64,000 nucleotides of DNA from Arbacia lixula (GCA_963669155.1 CAVLGW020000008.1:1-64000); one strand, 5' to 3'. Counted from the first letter of the stretch, positions 1 to 10,470 are shown. Translations and numbers: made by a program. The notes: generated by a model not told the origin, from the sequence alone.

Positions 1-431
1 TATATCTTTGATTTTAAGTGCTAAACATACATTTTCAGGGACAAGGAATCAAATAAAATATATTTCAGTATGCAGAAACTGGCAGAAAATGCCGAAACAG
101 ATATTTACCGATATCTCCGCTTCTAAGTGGCATGGAGATTTGATGTGAAGTCCTAAACATACTTTTTCAGTGACAAGGAATCAAATAAAACACATTTCAG
201 TATGCTGAACCTGGCAGAAAATGCCGAAATGGTGGCCATTTTCCAAAATGGCCGCCATAAACAGATATTTTCCAATATCTCCGCTTCTAAGTGGCATGGA
301 GATTTGATGTGAAGTGCTAAACACACCATTTCAGTGACAAGGAATCAAATAAAATACATTTCAATATGCTGAACCTGGCACACAATGCCGAAATGGCGGC
401 CATTTTCCAGAATGGCGGCCATTTTCCAAAA

Positions 432-531
432 TAATGTAGTATTATTAGGGTCTGCAATCCAAAGTAGTTGCAGTCTAGAAGATTCTAGGTTTGCCCGATT
501 GTATGTGGGTCTGACGGTGACCTGTTGTTGG
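432..531 (+). repeat. ~100-bp module, first of two copies (second at 1139-1235)
   Basis: A segment beginning 'tattattagggtctgcaa' and ending 'ctgacggtgacctgttgtt' interrupts the 165-bp repeat and recurs in the same orientation at 1139-1235 with a few substitutions. Both copies contain 'gtctagaagattctaggttt', which is partly palindromic around TCTAGAAGATTCTAG. It could be a short insertion shared by two repeat copies, or part of a longer unit. I cannot assign it to a family. Confidence 0.7.
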
Positions 532-1138
532 CTTAAATGGCATCCATTTTCCAAAAAAAAAAAAACCATACAACCCTGATATTTCCCAATGTCACTGCTT
601 CTGAACTACTTAGGGCTTTGATTTTCAGTGCCATTTTCCAAAATGGCCGCCATAAACAGATATTATCCGATATCTCCGCTTCTAAGTGGCATGGAGATTT
701 AATGTGAAGTGCTAAACATACTTTTTTAGTGACAAGGAATCAGATGAAACACATTTGGGTCTAAACTTGGCCACAACACCAAAATGGCAGCCATTTTTCT
801 TCTAGGTGGCATAGAGATTTGATGTGAAGTGCAAAACATATATTATATGGGGCGAGGAATCCATTGAAATACATTTCAATAAGCTAAACCTTACTAATCC
901 AATGATATACATTCTAATAAGCTAAATCTGACTAATAAGCCCAAAAGGCAGCCAAATCCAGATGTCACCGTGCTTGTGACACAAGTGAGATTTGCTGCCA
1001 GATTGCTACATAAGTACGCTATATTGTTGCTAAGTGTAGTTGGTGCGGTAGTAGTAAATAGTAGACTGGCCTAAAGCTGAATGTTACAAGTAGCCCTGTT
1101 ACAGGTAACAGGCATGCATCCGTTCAAAGGTAGTAGTA

Positions 1139-1235
1139 ATGTTATATTATTAGGGTCTGCAAACCAGAGTAGTTGTAGTCTAGAAGATTCTAGGTTTGCC
1201 CGATTGTATGTGTGTCTGACGGTGACCTGTTGTTA
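1139..1235 (+). repeat. ~100-bp module, second copy
   Basis: This is the direct repeat of 432-531. The two agree over most of their length, including 'ttgcccgattgtatgtg' and 'ctgacggtgacctgttgtt'. The flanks differ: the sequence just left of this copy (about 960-1138) is not the 165-bp unit, so the module may mark the edge of another insertion. Confidence 0.7.
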
Positions 1236-2282
1236 GCACTTCGATTCAATGGTATAAATCATAATCATAACTACAATGCCGGTCAATCAACGGCAAATCA
1301 ACTAATTATTAAACAATTTATAACCCGACCCCCTTCAACTTTTTTCAAACTTGCGCCAAATGTTCCCCAAATATCTGATGGACGATTCTGAAATATGTTG
1401 CATAGACATAGAGCTTTGATTTTCAGTGCTAAGTATACATTTTGGGGGACCAGGAATCCACTGAAACACATTTCAATAAGATAAACCTGGCTAAAAAGCT
1501 GAAACAACAGCCGTTTTCCAATATAGCAACCATATAAACCTGATATTTCTCAATATCTCCATTTCTAAATGACTTAGGGCTTTGATTTTCATGGCAAAGT
1601 ATACATCTTCTGTGGCCAGGAATCCAATGAAAAACATTTTAATAAGCTATACCTGGCCAAAAAGCTTAAATGGCATCCATTTTCAACCTTGATATTTCCC
1701 AATATCACTGCTTTTGAATTACTTAGGGCTTTGATTTTCAGTGCTAAATAACATTTTCTGGGGCCATGAAACACATTTCAAGGAGGTAAACTTGAATAAA
1801 AAGCCTAATTGGTAGAAATTTTCAAAAATGGCAGCTAAAAACCAGATATTTCACCATATCTCTGATTCTAAATGACTTAGGGCTTTTGTTTTTCAGTGCT
1901 AAATATACATTTTTAGGGGCCAGGAATCCAATGAAGCACATTCTGATAAGCTATACCTGGCCAAAAAGCTGAAACAGCATCCATTTCCCAAAATGGCCAC
2001 CATATAAACCTGATATGTCTCAATATCATCGCTTCTTGATTACTCAGGGATGTGATTTTTAGTACTGAATATACATTTTCTGGGACCACGAAACCAATAA
2101 AACACATTTCAATAAGCTAAACCTGACTAAAAAGCTTAAATAGCAGCCATTATCCCAAATAACCGCCAAATAAACCTGATATTTCTCAATATAATTCCGC
2201 TATTTAATGACCAAGTGACTCGATTTCTCGTGCTAAAAATACATTTTCTGGGGCCAGGAATGCAATGACACACATTTCAATA

Positions 2283-2299
2283 AATCCAATAATTGGATT
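2283..2299. repeat. Palindromic pivot where repeat orientation flips
   Basis: Arms AATCCAAT and ATTGGATT surround a single A. Units to the left read forward. Units to the right read as the reverse complement (for example 'ttgattccttgtcactgaaa', the complement of the forward 'gacaaggaatcaa' segment). The whole 1-3145 block is therefore a large, imperfect inverted repeat centred here. Confidence 0.65.
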
Positions 2300-2389
2300 A
2301 GTCAGGTTTGGCTTATTGAAATATATTTCAATAAGTCAGGTTTAGCTTATATGTATTTTATTGCATTCCTGGCCCCATAAAATGTATGT

Positions 2390-3145
2390 CTAGCAGTTAA
2401 AATCAAATATCTGTGTTATTTGTAAGCGGAGATTTAGGACAATGTAAGTTTTATGGCAGCCATTTTGGAAAATGGCTGCCATTTTGGCTTTGTAGGCAGG
2501 TTTAGCATACCGAAATGTGTTTCATTTGATTCCTTGTCACTGAAAAAGTATGTTTAGCACTTTACATCAAATCTCCATGCCACTTAGAAGTGGAGTTATA
2601 GGAAAATATCTGTTTATGGCGGCCATTTTGGAAAATGGCTGCTATTTTGGCTTTGTGCTCAGGTTTAGAATACTGAAATGTGTTTCATTTGATTTCTTGT
2701 CACTGAAAAAGTATGTTTAGCACTTTACATCAAATCTCCATGCCACTTAGAAGCGGAGTACTAGCTAAGGAAAATATCTGTTTATGGTGGCCATTTTGGA
2801 AAATGGCTGCTATTTTGGCTTTGTGCTCAGGTTTAGAATACTGAAATGTGTTTCATTTTATTCCTTGTCAGTGAAATAGTATATTTAGCACTTCACATCA
2901 AATCTCCATTCCACTTAGAAGCGGAGACATAGGAAAATATGTGTTTATGGCGGCCATTTTTCAAAATGGCCGCCATTTCGGCATTTTGTGCCAAGTTCAG
3001 CATACCGAAATGTATTTCATTTGATTCCTTGTCCTTGAAAATGTATGTTCAGCACTTAAAATCAAAGTTCTACGCTATTTAGAAACAGAGTCATAAGAAA
3101 ACATCAGATATATGGCGGCCATTTTGAAAAATGGCCGCCACGGAA
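2390..3145 (-). repeat. Tandem ~164-bp units, inverted orientation, with GGCGGCCATTTT palindromes
   Basis: Five palindromic cores (12-bp arms of the form GGCRGCCATTTT / AAAATGGCYGCC) start at 2455, 2618, 2786, 2949 and 3114, giving periods of 163, 168, 163 and 165 bp. Between the cores each unit carries the reverse complement of the segments seen in 1-2282. These copies are more alike than those in the left half, so they were probably amplified or homogenised more recently. The last core is followed by unrelated sequence from about 3146. Confidence 0.8.
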
Positions 3146-4140
3146 CTTTCCACCACCAGGATTCCTTAAGAGTTTTGATATGTTATAAAGGACATTTTTC
3201 TCGGTACAAAACATTTGACAGACTTCTGTTGCAATTAGTGGGAGGTTGACCCCTTTTTTTCCACAAAATGCCTGGACTAATTGGAAATGAATGATTTATA
3301 TGTGTTCTGAATATGGTGAGGTATACTCTCCACAGAACTTTCATGACTAGCAGTTTAATGCGATTTTCAAAAAAAAAATCACCTTTTGATTTCAAGGATA
3401 ACTTTTTCAACTTAAATCTTTTTATCAACATCCCCTTCCTACGAGTTATATGTCTACATAGCCAAAAGCATGATAAGGTCTATAACGTTCGGGGATATAA
3501 CATGCAGATCAAGCTAGAATACTGAAATTTTACATCCAATGGCACAAACAGTATGATGACATCTGATGTGTTGTTAAAGTAGGAAAGACAATTAAATGAC
3601 GAGAAATACTTGTGTACAAGTATGAGGTGGTCTGTCAATGCAAATTTATGCTAAGTTCTGACAGATGTACTCTTGCACAATCACCATCAAGAAATTCGCC
3701 AACATCTTGCTTATCATCATCAGCGTGTACATGTATCCTTTTAAAAAATACATTGATACTGAATTAATCAAACGGTATCGATAAATCGTAACGGGATTCA
3801 TCGAATAACTGAACTCGTAGCACAAGACATCACCAAAGAGCAACACAAATCATGAACTTAGGCCATAAAGCATACACAGATTGCAGATTTTGCCTGCACG
3901 GCTACGCTACGTACCTGTACCTATGCATACACTGCCATTCGTCGGCTCAGAGTGGACGAACGAAGGACCAAAGCATGCAATGGTCATTATATTGGAGTTC
4001 TGAACGGAATAAAATACGCACCCTTTAGTACAATCTTGTGTCACTTCATTTCGAATGCTGTTAATTGATGTCCAGCACGTATTCTTGCTCCACGGAAAGA
4101 CTGAGAGTCTGTTAATGCTATTTTAGTACTAAATTAGACC
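3146..4140. other. No gene or repeat recognised
   Basis: This is AT-rich sequence with scattered short open frames of up to about 82 codons on both strands. None shows a recognisable domain, and several overlap each other antisense, as expected of noncoding DNA. No tRNA, snRNA or element terminus is visible. Confidence 0.5.
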
Positions 4141-4143
4141 ATC

Positions 4144-4216
4144 TATAAAAGCGCTGCGCGTACAATATAGCTTATAGGTACGGTATTGCGAAGCAGCGCA
4201 GCGCAGCGCTCTTCGC
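4144..4216 (+). other. TATA-like box followed by GC-rich inverted repeats
   Basis: TATAAAAG at 4144-4151 runs into AGCGCTGCGC (4150-4159). Its perfect 10-bp inverted partner GCGCAGCGCT lies at 4201-4210, and a second pair, GCGAAG/CTTCGC, lies at 4188-4193 and 4211-4216. The patch is much more GC-rich than its surroundings. It could form a stem-loop or be a relic of a promoter, but no plausible coding or RNA gene follows on the plus strand. Confidence 0.35.
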
Positions 4217-4360
4217 CTGCGCCTTTGGTTAGACTACCATATGTAGCGGTACACATGTACACAAAACCTATGGAAATTCACCGCACAAAATGATTGTGCG
4301 ATTGTTTTTTTTAACACGCAAAGGGCCATAGAGAATTTTCGCACAAAACTGTTCGCCAAG

Positions 4361-4381
4361 TTTGAAGTTTGAAGTTTGAAG
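4361..4381 (-). repeat. TTTGAAG heptamer x3, 3' tail of the LINE
   Basis: There are three tandem TTTGAAG units on the plus strand, read as CTTCAAA on the strand of the LINE. They lie just beyond 'cgtcagaaataataaataaa' on the element's strand, where the 3' end is expected. Short tandem repeats instead of poly(A) at the 3' end are typical of CR1/L2-type LINEs (established knowledge), so this probably marks the element's 3' terminus. Confidence 0.65.
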
Positions 4382-4448
4382 TTTATTTATTATTTCTGAC
4401 GACCCCTTTCGAGGTATGAGAAATACATAGTAACTTGTACAATACAAT

Positions 4449-4449
4449 T

Positions 4450-4500
<51 letters not shown>

Positions 4501-4502
4501 CA
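4449..4502. repeat. (TA)n microsatellite
   Basis: A run of alternating T and A, with small interruptions, ends at 'cacacatatg'. It lies in the 3' untranslated part of the LINE, so it expanded within that element. Confidence 0.95.
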
Positions 4503-4672
4503 CACATATGTTTTCTTTAAGAAAAAGAAAAGAAAACAGTTTCGAAATACATGTACATGTAATAGTATTTACAATATTTACAAGTATTCACAGAAGCAAT
4601 GTATTACAGTTTATAACATAGGCCTATAAAAATGTTTGGATCAATTTATGTCTTAAATTTCGCCATTATGAG

Positions 4673-7600
4673 TTAAATGAACTTGGCAAGTTGTGATAAT
4701 TTCTTTGAACTTCTCGTGTTCAATAATGATGACATTTTCAAGATATTTGGACGAATCACATAATAGCGAGAAATGTATTTTGCTCTATCATCTGAGAAGT
4801 AAGTACATTCAAACAGATAATGAAATTCATCTCCTATAGCATTCAAGTCACATAAATTACATTTCCTTTCAGATCTAGGAATATTTACATATCTACCTGC
4901 AACACATGGCAGATGATGATTACCGCATCTAAATTTACATAAGTTTATCCTATCATTACAGTTCAGTTTTCTGAGATATGATTCGAAATCAAGATTATCT
5001 TTTACTATCCTATAATTTATGCATTGGCTATTATTTTGGACTTCATTGTGCCAGTTTTGCTTTATTGTATCTCGTATTCGTTGTTCAAAAACTAATTTCA
5101 CCCAGTTTACATTCACCTGTTTCTGCTCTAACCAGATATGGCTTAATCCATACTTATCCAACAAATCAATAATATTTGCAACCCATTTTGAAGTAAACGA
5201 ACATTCAACATCTTCATGCATTGATTTCATTAATTTGAACATCATACAGGATAATTTACTCTGCTTGCCACTGAGCAATCTGCACCAAAATCCTATAATT
5301 CGTGTGGCAACTATATTTGAAAGTTCATATCTACCAGTTTCTCCGTAAATCATGCAACTAGCTGTTGATTTATTTACCTTCAAAACAATTCTCAAAAAAT
5401 TTCGATAGAAAAATTCAACCTGCGTAATATCTTCAAAGCCCCAAATCTCACTACCATATAGTAGTATGGGAAGCACAACCTTATCAAATAGTTCGCAGGC
5501 GATATCTGGTGGCAGAAGAAGTTGTCTCATTTTACCAAGAATTTTGAACATTGCTCTTCTTGCTTGACTCACTTGTTTTGATATGGCCTTTTTAAATCGG
5601 CCATTGTAGTTCATGGTTATTCCAAGATAAATGTAATCATCAACTATCTCAAGTTCATTATCACCGAAGGAAAATAATGGTTTCTTACGAATTTTCCCAC
5701 GAGAAAAAAATCATGACTTTGGTTTTCGAGGTATTAACAGTTAAATTCCAAAGAAGGCAATAACTCTTTAAAGCATTAAGGGCTGTTTGTAAATCTGTAG
5801 GATTTTCAGCCATAATGATTGTGTCATCCGCGTACAATAATACATATACATTCGTAGGTATACCTCAATTTCATCATCACTTAAACAAGTTCTTATCTGA
5901 TCAGCAACATAACTTAAACCTTTATATGAACGACTAATATAATATTCAAAATCATTTAGATATATTGCAAATAATAAAGGAGACAAATTGTCGCCTTGGC
6001 GAACACCACACTTACAGTCAAACACAGTGGATGTCTCATTGTTTAATCTTACACGAGACTTTGCTTTGTCATATAGATTATATACAACTGAAATTATTCT
6101 ACCATTGATACCATTTGCAATAAGTTTACTCCATAACGATGACCTATCTACTAAATCGAACGCTTTTTTATAATCCACAAATGCACAATATAAAAGTTTA
6201 CCTTGTGCTAAATAGAGATCTATCAAGCTATTGAGCACAAACACGTGATCCATTGTGGAGTAGTTAGCGCGGAAACCTGCTTGTTCATCGCCCAAAGTAC
6301 CAGTGTTTTCAACGTAGGATGTCAGACGTGCATTTATCGCAGCGGTAAATAACTTCCCTAAACAACTGAAAAGAGTTATGCCACGATAATTATCCGGATC
6401 ATCGATAGGTCCCTTATTCTTGTAAAGCGGTACAACAATTCCAATACACCAATCTGTTGGGACAATTCCTGTATTCAATACAAGATTAAAATTACTGAAC
6501 AATGATGTATATTACGCAATCTGGACAATTCTTTAAGAATTCATTTATGATATTATCAATACCATTTGCTTTGTTATTCTTTAATCTTTTGATTAATGTT
6601 ATTATTTCTTCAGAAGAGAAATTTCTGTTAATTTCTTCATTTAAAGACTGCGTAATATTTCTTGGATCAAACGTATTGCTATGATTTGAAGTATCTTCTG
6701 AGACTGATTGATTATTGTTTAATTTTTGGAAGTGGTTAACAAATGCTTCCATTGTGATATCACCAACTCTTTTGGGAGTGCTGTCATCTTTATTAATAAT
6801 TTTCCAGTATTCTTTCGGATTGCTACACTTCAAGTTCCGAATGCGATCATGTAAATTTCGAAAATGCCTTTTGCGTATCTTTTTAGTAAATCTTTTGTAT
6901 TTTCTGGCCTCTTCTTTTATCTTTTTTTTTTGTAGTCTTTTGGTTTCTGTTTCGAAAACTTATTCTTCATTTTAAAATATTCAGATCTTCTAGATATACA
7001 CTCGCTATCGAACCAAGGCTTGTTATTTTCGTTGTTGGATTCTTTGTTATTTTTCTTATGTTTGCATAGCATAACTATATCCATTGACTTAGCTGGTTCT
7101 AAGAATAAATTACATAGATTTTTACAAATGTCATCAACATCTGCTTGATTAACATTCGAGGTATCAACGCTCTCCATTTTTGAAGTCAAAGTTTCAATAT
7201 CTTTGGCAATAAAATTTTCTTTATACTCTATACATCGATTGCTATCCCAGAATATCTTATAATTAGTTTCATTTTCAGACAGTTGATTTCGGTTTCTATC
7301 ACATTATAGAACTATCATTTGGCGTTTCCTGTCGGAAACTCGTTTCTGTAGGGAAACACTCTAGTGTCAATTCAAGCAATGAGTGAACGTCAGACAAGCA
7401 AGGATCAAAATCGTGAATTTTGAAATCATTTACCACCAACAAAAGACTTGGTGATAGAATCGCGTAATCTACTGTACTGATGCCATTCGTTTTTTCACAA
7501 GTATACGCCCCTATACCCTTATCTGATCCAAATCTACCATTGACAATTCTTAAGTCTACACTTTTACACATATCAATTAATCGTCGACCGTTGTTATCAA

Positions 7601-8281
7601 TATATTTGTCTTGGTTAAAACGGGTAGATTCTATACCAAGTGATTCAAGTGTTTGGCGAGAAACATATGAATCAGTGTTCATTATATCAATGCCAATATC
7701 TTATGTAATACAGTTCTCGAAACATAAATAATCATCCAGAGTACCTGTTCTGGAATTAAAGTCACCGATCAGACATATTGGTAAATTTAGATCACAAGAC
7801 AAACTAGATATGTCCTCACATAAGGTATCAAATATATCGTTTTCATGGTGAGTAGAACCGTCATGGGCAATATAAACTGCTCCCAAAATAAAGCTCACAC
7901 CAAAAGCGTTGTCAACTTTCAACCACAAGACTGAATTTGATGACATATTATCAATGATACTAACACAATCAAATAAATTATCACGAATAAAAACACACAA
8001 ACCGTGGATTCCTCCATATTTGTGGTTTATATTTTTTTAGGCATAGATATATGATTGAATCCTGAAAATACATTATTGTTTGGAACATCCCATTTTGTTT
8101 CAGGCAGAACAATAAAATCAAATTGATCAATATAAATTTGTAACACTCCCTGATTAATTTTACCACGTAACCCACATACATTTAATCCAGCAATTTTCAA
8201 AGTTTTCTTATCGGTACTCACTTCTTGTTTATCATTATGAATTGTAACACTATCTGATGATTGTTCGGGGTCTTGCCTGTC
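4673..8281 (-). pseudogene. LINE ORF2: endonuclease-reverse transcriptase, broken
   Basis: The N-terminal endonuclease pieces are recognisable: 'LKIAGLNVCGLRGKI' and 'FIVLPETKW' (8221-8027), 'GGIHGLCVFIRDN' with 'CLIGDFNSRTG' (about 8030-7701), and 'NGRRLIDMC', 'STVDYAILSPS' and 'LSDVHS' (7682-7299). In the last, the usual SDH histidine context is altered. The RT part has 'RLKNNKANGIDNI' (6833-6492), motif A 'CAFVDYKKAFD', motif B 'GVRQGDNLSPLLFAIYLND' (6502-5768), and motif C YADD at 5834-5823 in another frame. The C-terminal part (5614-4673) has 'LPILLYGSEIWGF' and a Cys/His motif 'CNLCDLNAIGDEFHYLFEC'. Frames switch near 8030, 7290, 6910, 6500, 5870 and 5700, and a TAA lies in frame at 7701-7703. 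It would have nicked DNA and primed reverse transcription of the element's RNA. Confidence 0.88.
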
Positions 8282-9169
8282 CTAAATATTGATGAATAGG
8301 TCCGTTGCCTTCAGTTTGTCCTCAGACCATCCCAGTTTGAAGAGGTCGTCAGGATTTTCAATTGTCACCTTGGACTCCTTTCCCCTCTCTCCCTTGGTGA
8401 TGCACTGAATCTTCCCGTCTGAAGAGTAGGCCTTTATTGTGTTCGGGTCTTTTTTCACCTCCCTCAGCAAGCGGCTTCGGAGGGCCGTGAGGTCTTCGTA
8501 AATGAAGACCGGCCTAGAGGTGAGATTGGCAGAGCGGCTGATGCCGGAAGTGGAACCAGAGTTGGCGGGACCAGAGGTGGACGAAGCTGCGGGACCAGAG
8601 GTGGGCGAGGCTGCGGGACCGGGAGCGGACGAGGCTGTGGGACTGGAGGCGGCTCCGTCATTCTTGGAGGGCTTCAGCTTCCTCTTGTTCGCCATCATCC
8701 TCGACTTCGTGTCTCGCCTGACGAACTTCGCGATAATCGGACGCGGCCCGCTCCCACGGCTCTTCACCCGGTGGCTCACACTGATGTCGGTTGGGCTGAC
8801 ATCCACTCCGATCGCTTTCCCGATATCCATCACGATCTGGTTGGTGTCCTCCTGGCCTTCACTCTCTGGAATCCCGATGATCTTGATGTTGTCTCTCCTT
8901 CCGTATTGCTCGAGAGCATCAATCTCCCACTTCTGCGTCTTAGCTCTCACTTTAGTTGAAGCGCCCAAATCCACCATGCCGAGATGCTCCTTAATGGCGA
9001 GCTCGGTTGCTGACTTGATGGTCGCCATTAATGCCGGCTGGATGCCAGCCAGGACAGCAGCAATGATATCTCCAACCATGGATTTTTCTACCACAGTAGA
9101 AGTAGAAGTAGCGCTCTTCTTGGTTTGGCCATTTGAACGGACAACATCGACTCTCTCCAACGACGACAA
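8282..9169 (-). CDS. LINE ORF1 protein (RRM-type RNA-binding chaperone)
   Basis: This 295-codon open frame, with residues counted from codon 9169-9167, contains 'ALEQYGRRDNIKIIGIPES' at about residues 85-103. That is the signature start of the RRM-like domain of L1-type ORF1 (Transposase_22-like) proteins. 'ISVSHRVKSRG' and 'RPIIAKFVRRDTKSRM' follow. A low-complexity Ala/Ser/Pro/Gly linker (about 173-205) precedes a C-terminal segment 'VFIYEDLTALRSRLLREVKK...IKAYSSDGKIQC', also seen in ORF1 proteins of invertebrate LINEs. Such proteins coat the element's RNA. The frame stays open upstream to about 9262 but has no ATG there. An out-of-frame ATG at 9257-9255 hints at a frameshift near the true start. 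It ends at TAG 8284-8282, directly before ORF2 in the same frame. It is markedly more GC-rich than ORF2. Confidence 0.85.
   Translation of the reverse strand: MSSLERVDVVRSNGQTKKSATSTSTVVEKSMVGDIIAAVLAGIQPALMATIKSATELAIKEHLGMVDLGASTKVRAKTQKWEIDALEQYGRRDNIKIIGIPESEGQEDTNQIVMDIGKAIGVDVSPTDISVSHRVKSRGSGPRPIIAKFVRRDTKSRMMANKRKLKPSKNDGAASSPTASSAPGPAASPTSGPAASSTSGPANSGSTSGISRSANLTSRPVFIYEDLTALRSRLLREVKKDPNTIKAYSSDGKIQCITKGERGKESKVTIENPDDLFKLGWSEDKLKATDLFINI
8560..8645. repeat. Minisatellite-like coding repeat in LINE ORF1 linker
   Basis: Imperfect repeats of about 30 bp containing 'gctgcgggaccagaggtgg' encode the Ala/Ser/Gly/Pro-rich linker (GPAAS-type units) of ORF1 on the minus strand. Such repeats change length easily, so linker length probably varies between copies of the element. 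Confidence 0.6.
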
Positions 9170-9374
9170 AACCGCTTCATTAATTTCCGTGAGAAAGTTG
9201 TCACCTTTCTCATCAGTATGTACACAATGATCTTGTCGCGAACCTGTTGGTAGCCATGATCACCGATGAGACTGGATGAGGTGCGCGTTAGAATCTTCTT
9301 GTCCTTTATGACGTCACCGTTTGTCTGATGATGATGCTGGTGGTGATGAAAGGATTGCGCTCAATGGGTGCACT

Positions 9375-9429
9375 CCATAGAGTTAAATGGGTTTATATTA
9401 GGTTAGGTTAGGTTTATATAACTCTATGG
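9375..9429. repeat. Hairpin enclosing (TTAGG)3
   Basis: Perfect 11-bp inverted arms CCATAGAGTTA (9375-9385) and TAACTCTATGG (9419-9429) enclose three tandem TTAGG units at 9398-9412. TTAGG is the telomeric repeat of many arthropods (established knowledge), but three units can also arise by chance or slippage. The flanks 'gggtgcact' and 'ggtgcgctcact' extend the similarity weakly. It may be the end or relic of a small foldback element lying next to the LINE 5' end. Confidence 0.5.
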
Positions 9430-9619
9430 TGCGCTCACTGTAACGCGTTTAAGAGTTTATAAATTGCGCAAAACAACAAATTTGCGCGAAGAAATCAGTT
9501 ATTCAAATAATAAAAACAAAGTTTCTTCACTACAAGTACGGAATTTTTTTGCATAAAACGATGAAAATCAGACTCACTGAGCAAGTTGGGAAATGGTAAT
9601 TATCACAATTGAAGTCTAT

Positions 9620-9810
9620 AGTAAAAGTCAGCTGTGATGAATCAGCTGATGTGCGTGACGTCACTATTTTGCTTAGTATTTTACTTAGCTGTCGTCTACA
9701 TAAGTAAAGATCTAAGAACTGTCTTGAATATGGAATAAGCCAAATACTTAGCTGAGCCAAATACTAAGTATTTTTGTACTTTTCTTAAGTATTGAATTGA
9801 ATACCGGCCC
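9620..9810. mobile_element. Possible MITE fragment (one terminus) abutting the Tc1 element
   Basis: Read on the minus strand from 9810, the sequence 'gggccggtattcaattcaat' is followed by several 'cttaagtat', 'acttagtattt' and 'acttagctga' blocks in both orientations. This resembles ends of PIF/Harbinger-type MITEs, an identification from memory and therefore uncertain. The opposite terminus was not found. The Tc1 transposase reading frame stops matching its family exactly at this boundary, so this sequence probably replaced or interrupted the Tc1 3' part. Confidence 0.35.
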
Positions 9811-10470
9811 TGAAACCATGTTCTGACCTTCTTAGCAGTGTGCTTTGGATCGCTGTCCTGTTGGAATATCCAATTGAGGTCAAGTTGAAGTGCTTCCGCA
9901 GACTCTTTCATGTTCTCTTGGCATGCTTGGAGAATTTCGAGGTACTGCTCCTTCTTCATGATGCCATTGACGTAGGCGACATCTCTGTGTCCAAAAAGCT
10001 CCATCTTTATTTCATCAGACCAAAGAACAGACCTCCAAACCGTTTCATCCTTTCCCAGATGTCTTCTGGCAAAGTCCAAACGTTATCTTGTGTCGTTGGG
10101 TTTTAGGAGTGGAGTCTTCCGTGGCTGTTGTCCATTCAATACTGCCTTATTCAAGGTCCTCTGGATGGTTTGCTTCGAGATCTTGGTCTCTTGGCTATTG
10201 AGATCTTTCAGCATCTCCTTAGAAGTGATTCTGGGGTTGACAGCAGCAGCTCGAACCAAACATCTCGCTTGCCTTGCAGAGACTTTGGGCTTCCGTCCGG
10301 GTCTTTTAAGGTTCTCCACTTTGTTGAAAGTCTTGAACTTTCTGATGATGCTCTGGACAGTAACGCTTGGATATTGCCTTGTAGCCCAAATCATCTTTGT
10401 GAGCATTTACTATTCGAGATCTCAGATCGTCAGTAAGTTCCTTTCGCTTGACAATGATGAAGTTTAAGCC
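9810..10470 (-). pseudogene. Tc1-like transposase, broken
   Basis: Starting around 10470, 'KRKELTDDLRSRIVNAHKDDLGYKAISK' is the N-terminal helix-turn-helix. A frameshift near 10370-10380 then leads into 'VQSIIRKFKTF', and 'RPGRKPKVSARQARCLVRAA' carries the GRPR-like hook and second helix-turn-helix. A TAA stop at 10085-10083 interrupts before 'RLDFARRHLGKDE'. The catalytic core retains 'VLWSDEIKMELFG' (first Asp) and 'WIFQQDSDPKHTAKKV' (second Asp). About 45 codons are missing in frame between 'HRDVAYV' and 'NGIMKKEQYLEIL', where family members have the conserved glycine-rich 'GGGS...WG' stretch. The third acidic residue is gone by truncation. Confidence 0.88.

Larger units (their letters stand above)
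1..2282 (+). repeat. Diverged ~165-bp repeat family, forward orientation
   Basis: This stretch holds degenerate copies of one unit. In order, a unit has a 'tctccgcttctaagtggcat' segment, 'gagatttgatgtgaagtgct', a 'gacaaggaatcaaataaaa' segment, 'catttcagtatgctgaacct', then a palindromic core of the type GGCGGCCATTTT-cc-AAAATGGCCGCC and 'ataaacagatatt'. The clearest copies lie at about 115-290 and 290-430. From about 1290 to 2280 the copies are more diverged ('cttagggctttgattttcag', 'ggccaggaatccaatgaaa') but keep the same order. Short open frames here have no coding character and differ between copies. I do not recognise the family. It could be old satellite or the internal repeat of a non-autonomous element. 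Confidence 0.7.
4359..9262 (-). mobile_element. APE-type non-LTR retrotransposon (LINE), near full length, decayed
   Basis: Reading on the minus strand, the order is: ORF1 (8282-9169), ORF2 with an APE-like endonuclease (about 8281-7299), a linker (about 7280-6900), reverse transcriptase (about 6833-5770), a C-terminal domain with a Cys/His motif (stop at 4673), a 3' UTR with a TA microsatellite, and a heptamer tail at 4361-4381. The two-ORF layout, the APE-like endonuclease and the heptamer tail fit CR1/L2-like elements, but I cannot exclude an L1/Tx1-like clade. The 5' end is set loosely near an ATG at 9255-9257. ORF2 is interrupted by about seven frame changes or stops, so this copy cannot be autonomous. 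No target-site duplication was identified. Confidence 0.85.

Noticed and set aside
3183-3525. Overlapping 82- and 70-codon frames
   Set aside because: They are antisense to each other, low in complexity and without domains.
5019-5348. 109-codon plus-strand frame
   Set aside because: It is antisense to the well-supported LINE ORF2 C-terminal part.
8502-9230. 242-codon plus-strand frame
   Set aside because: It is the antisense shadow of LINE ORF1, which has a clear RRM-type signature on the minus strand.
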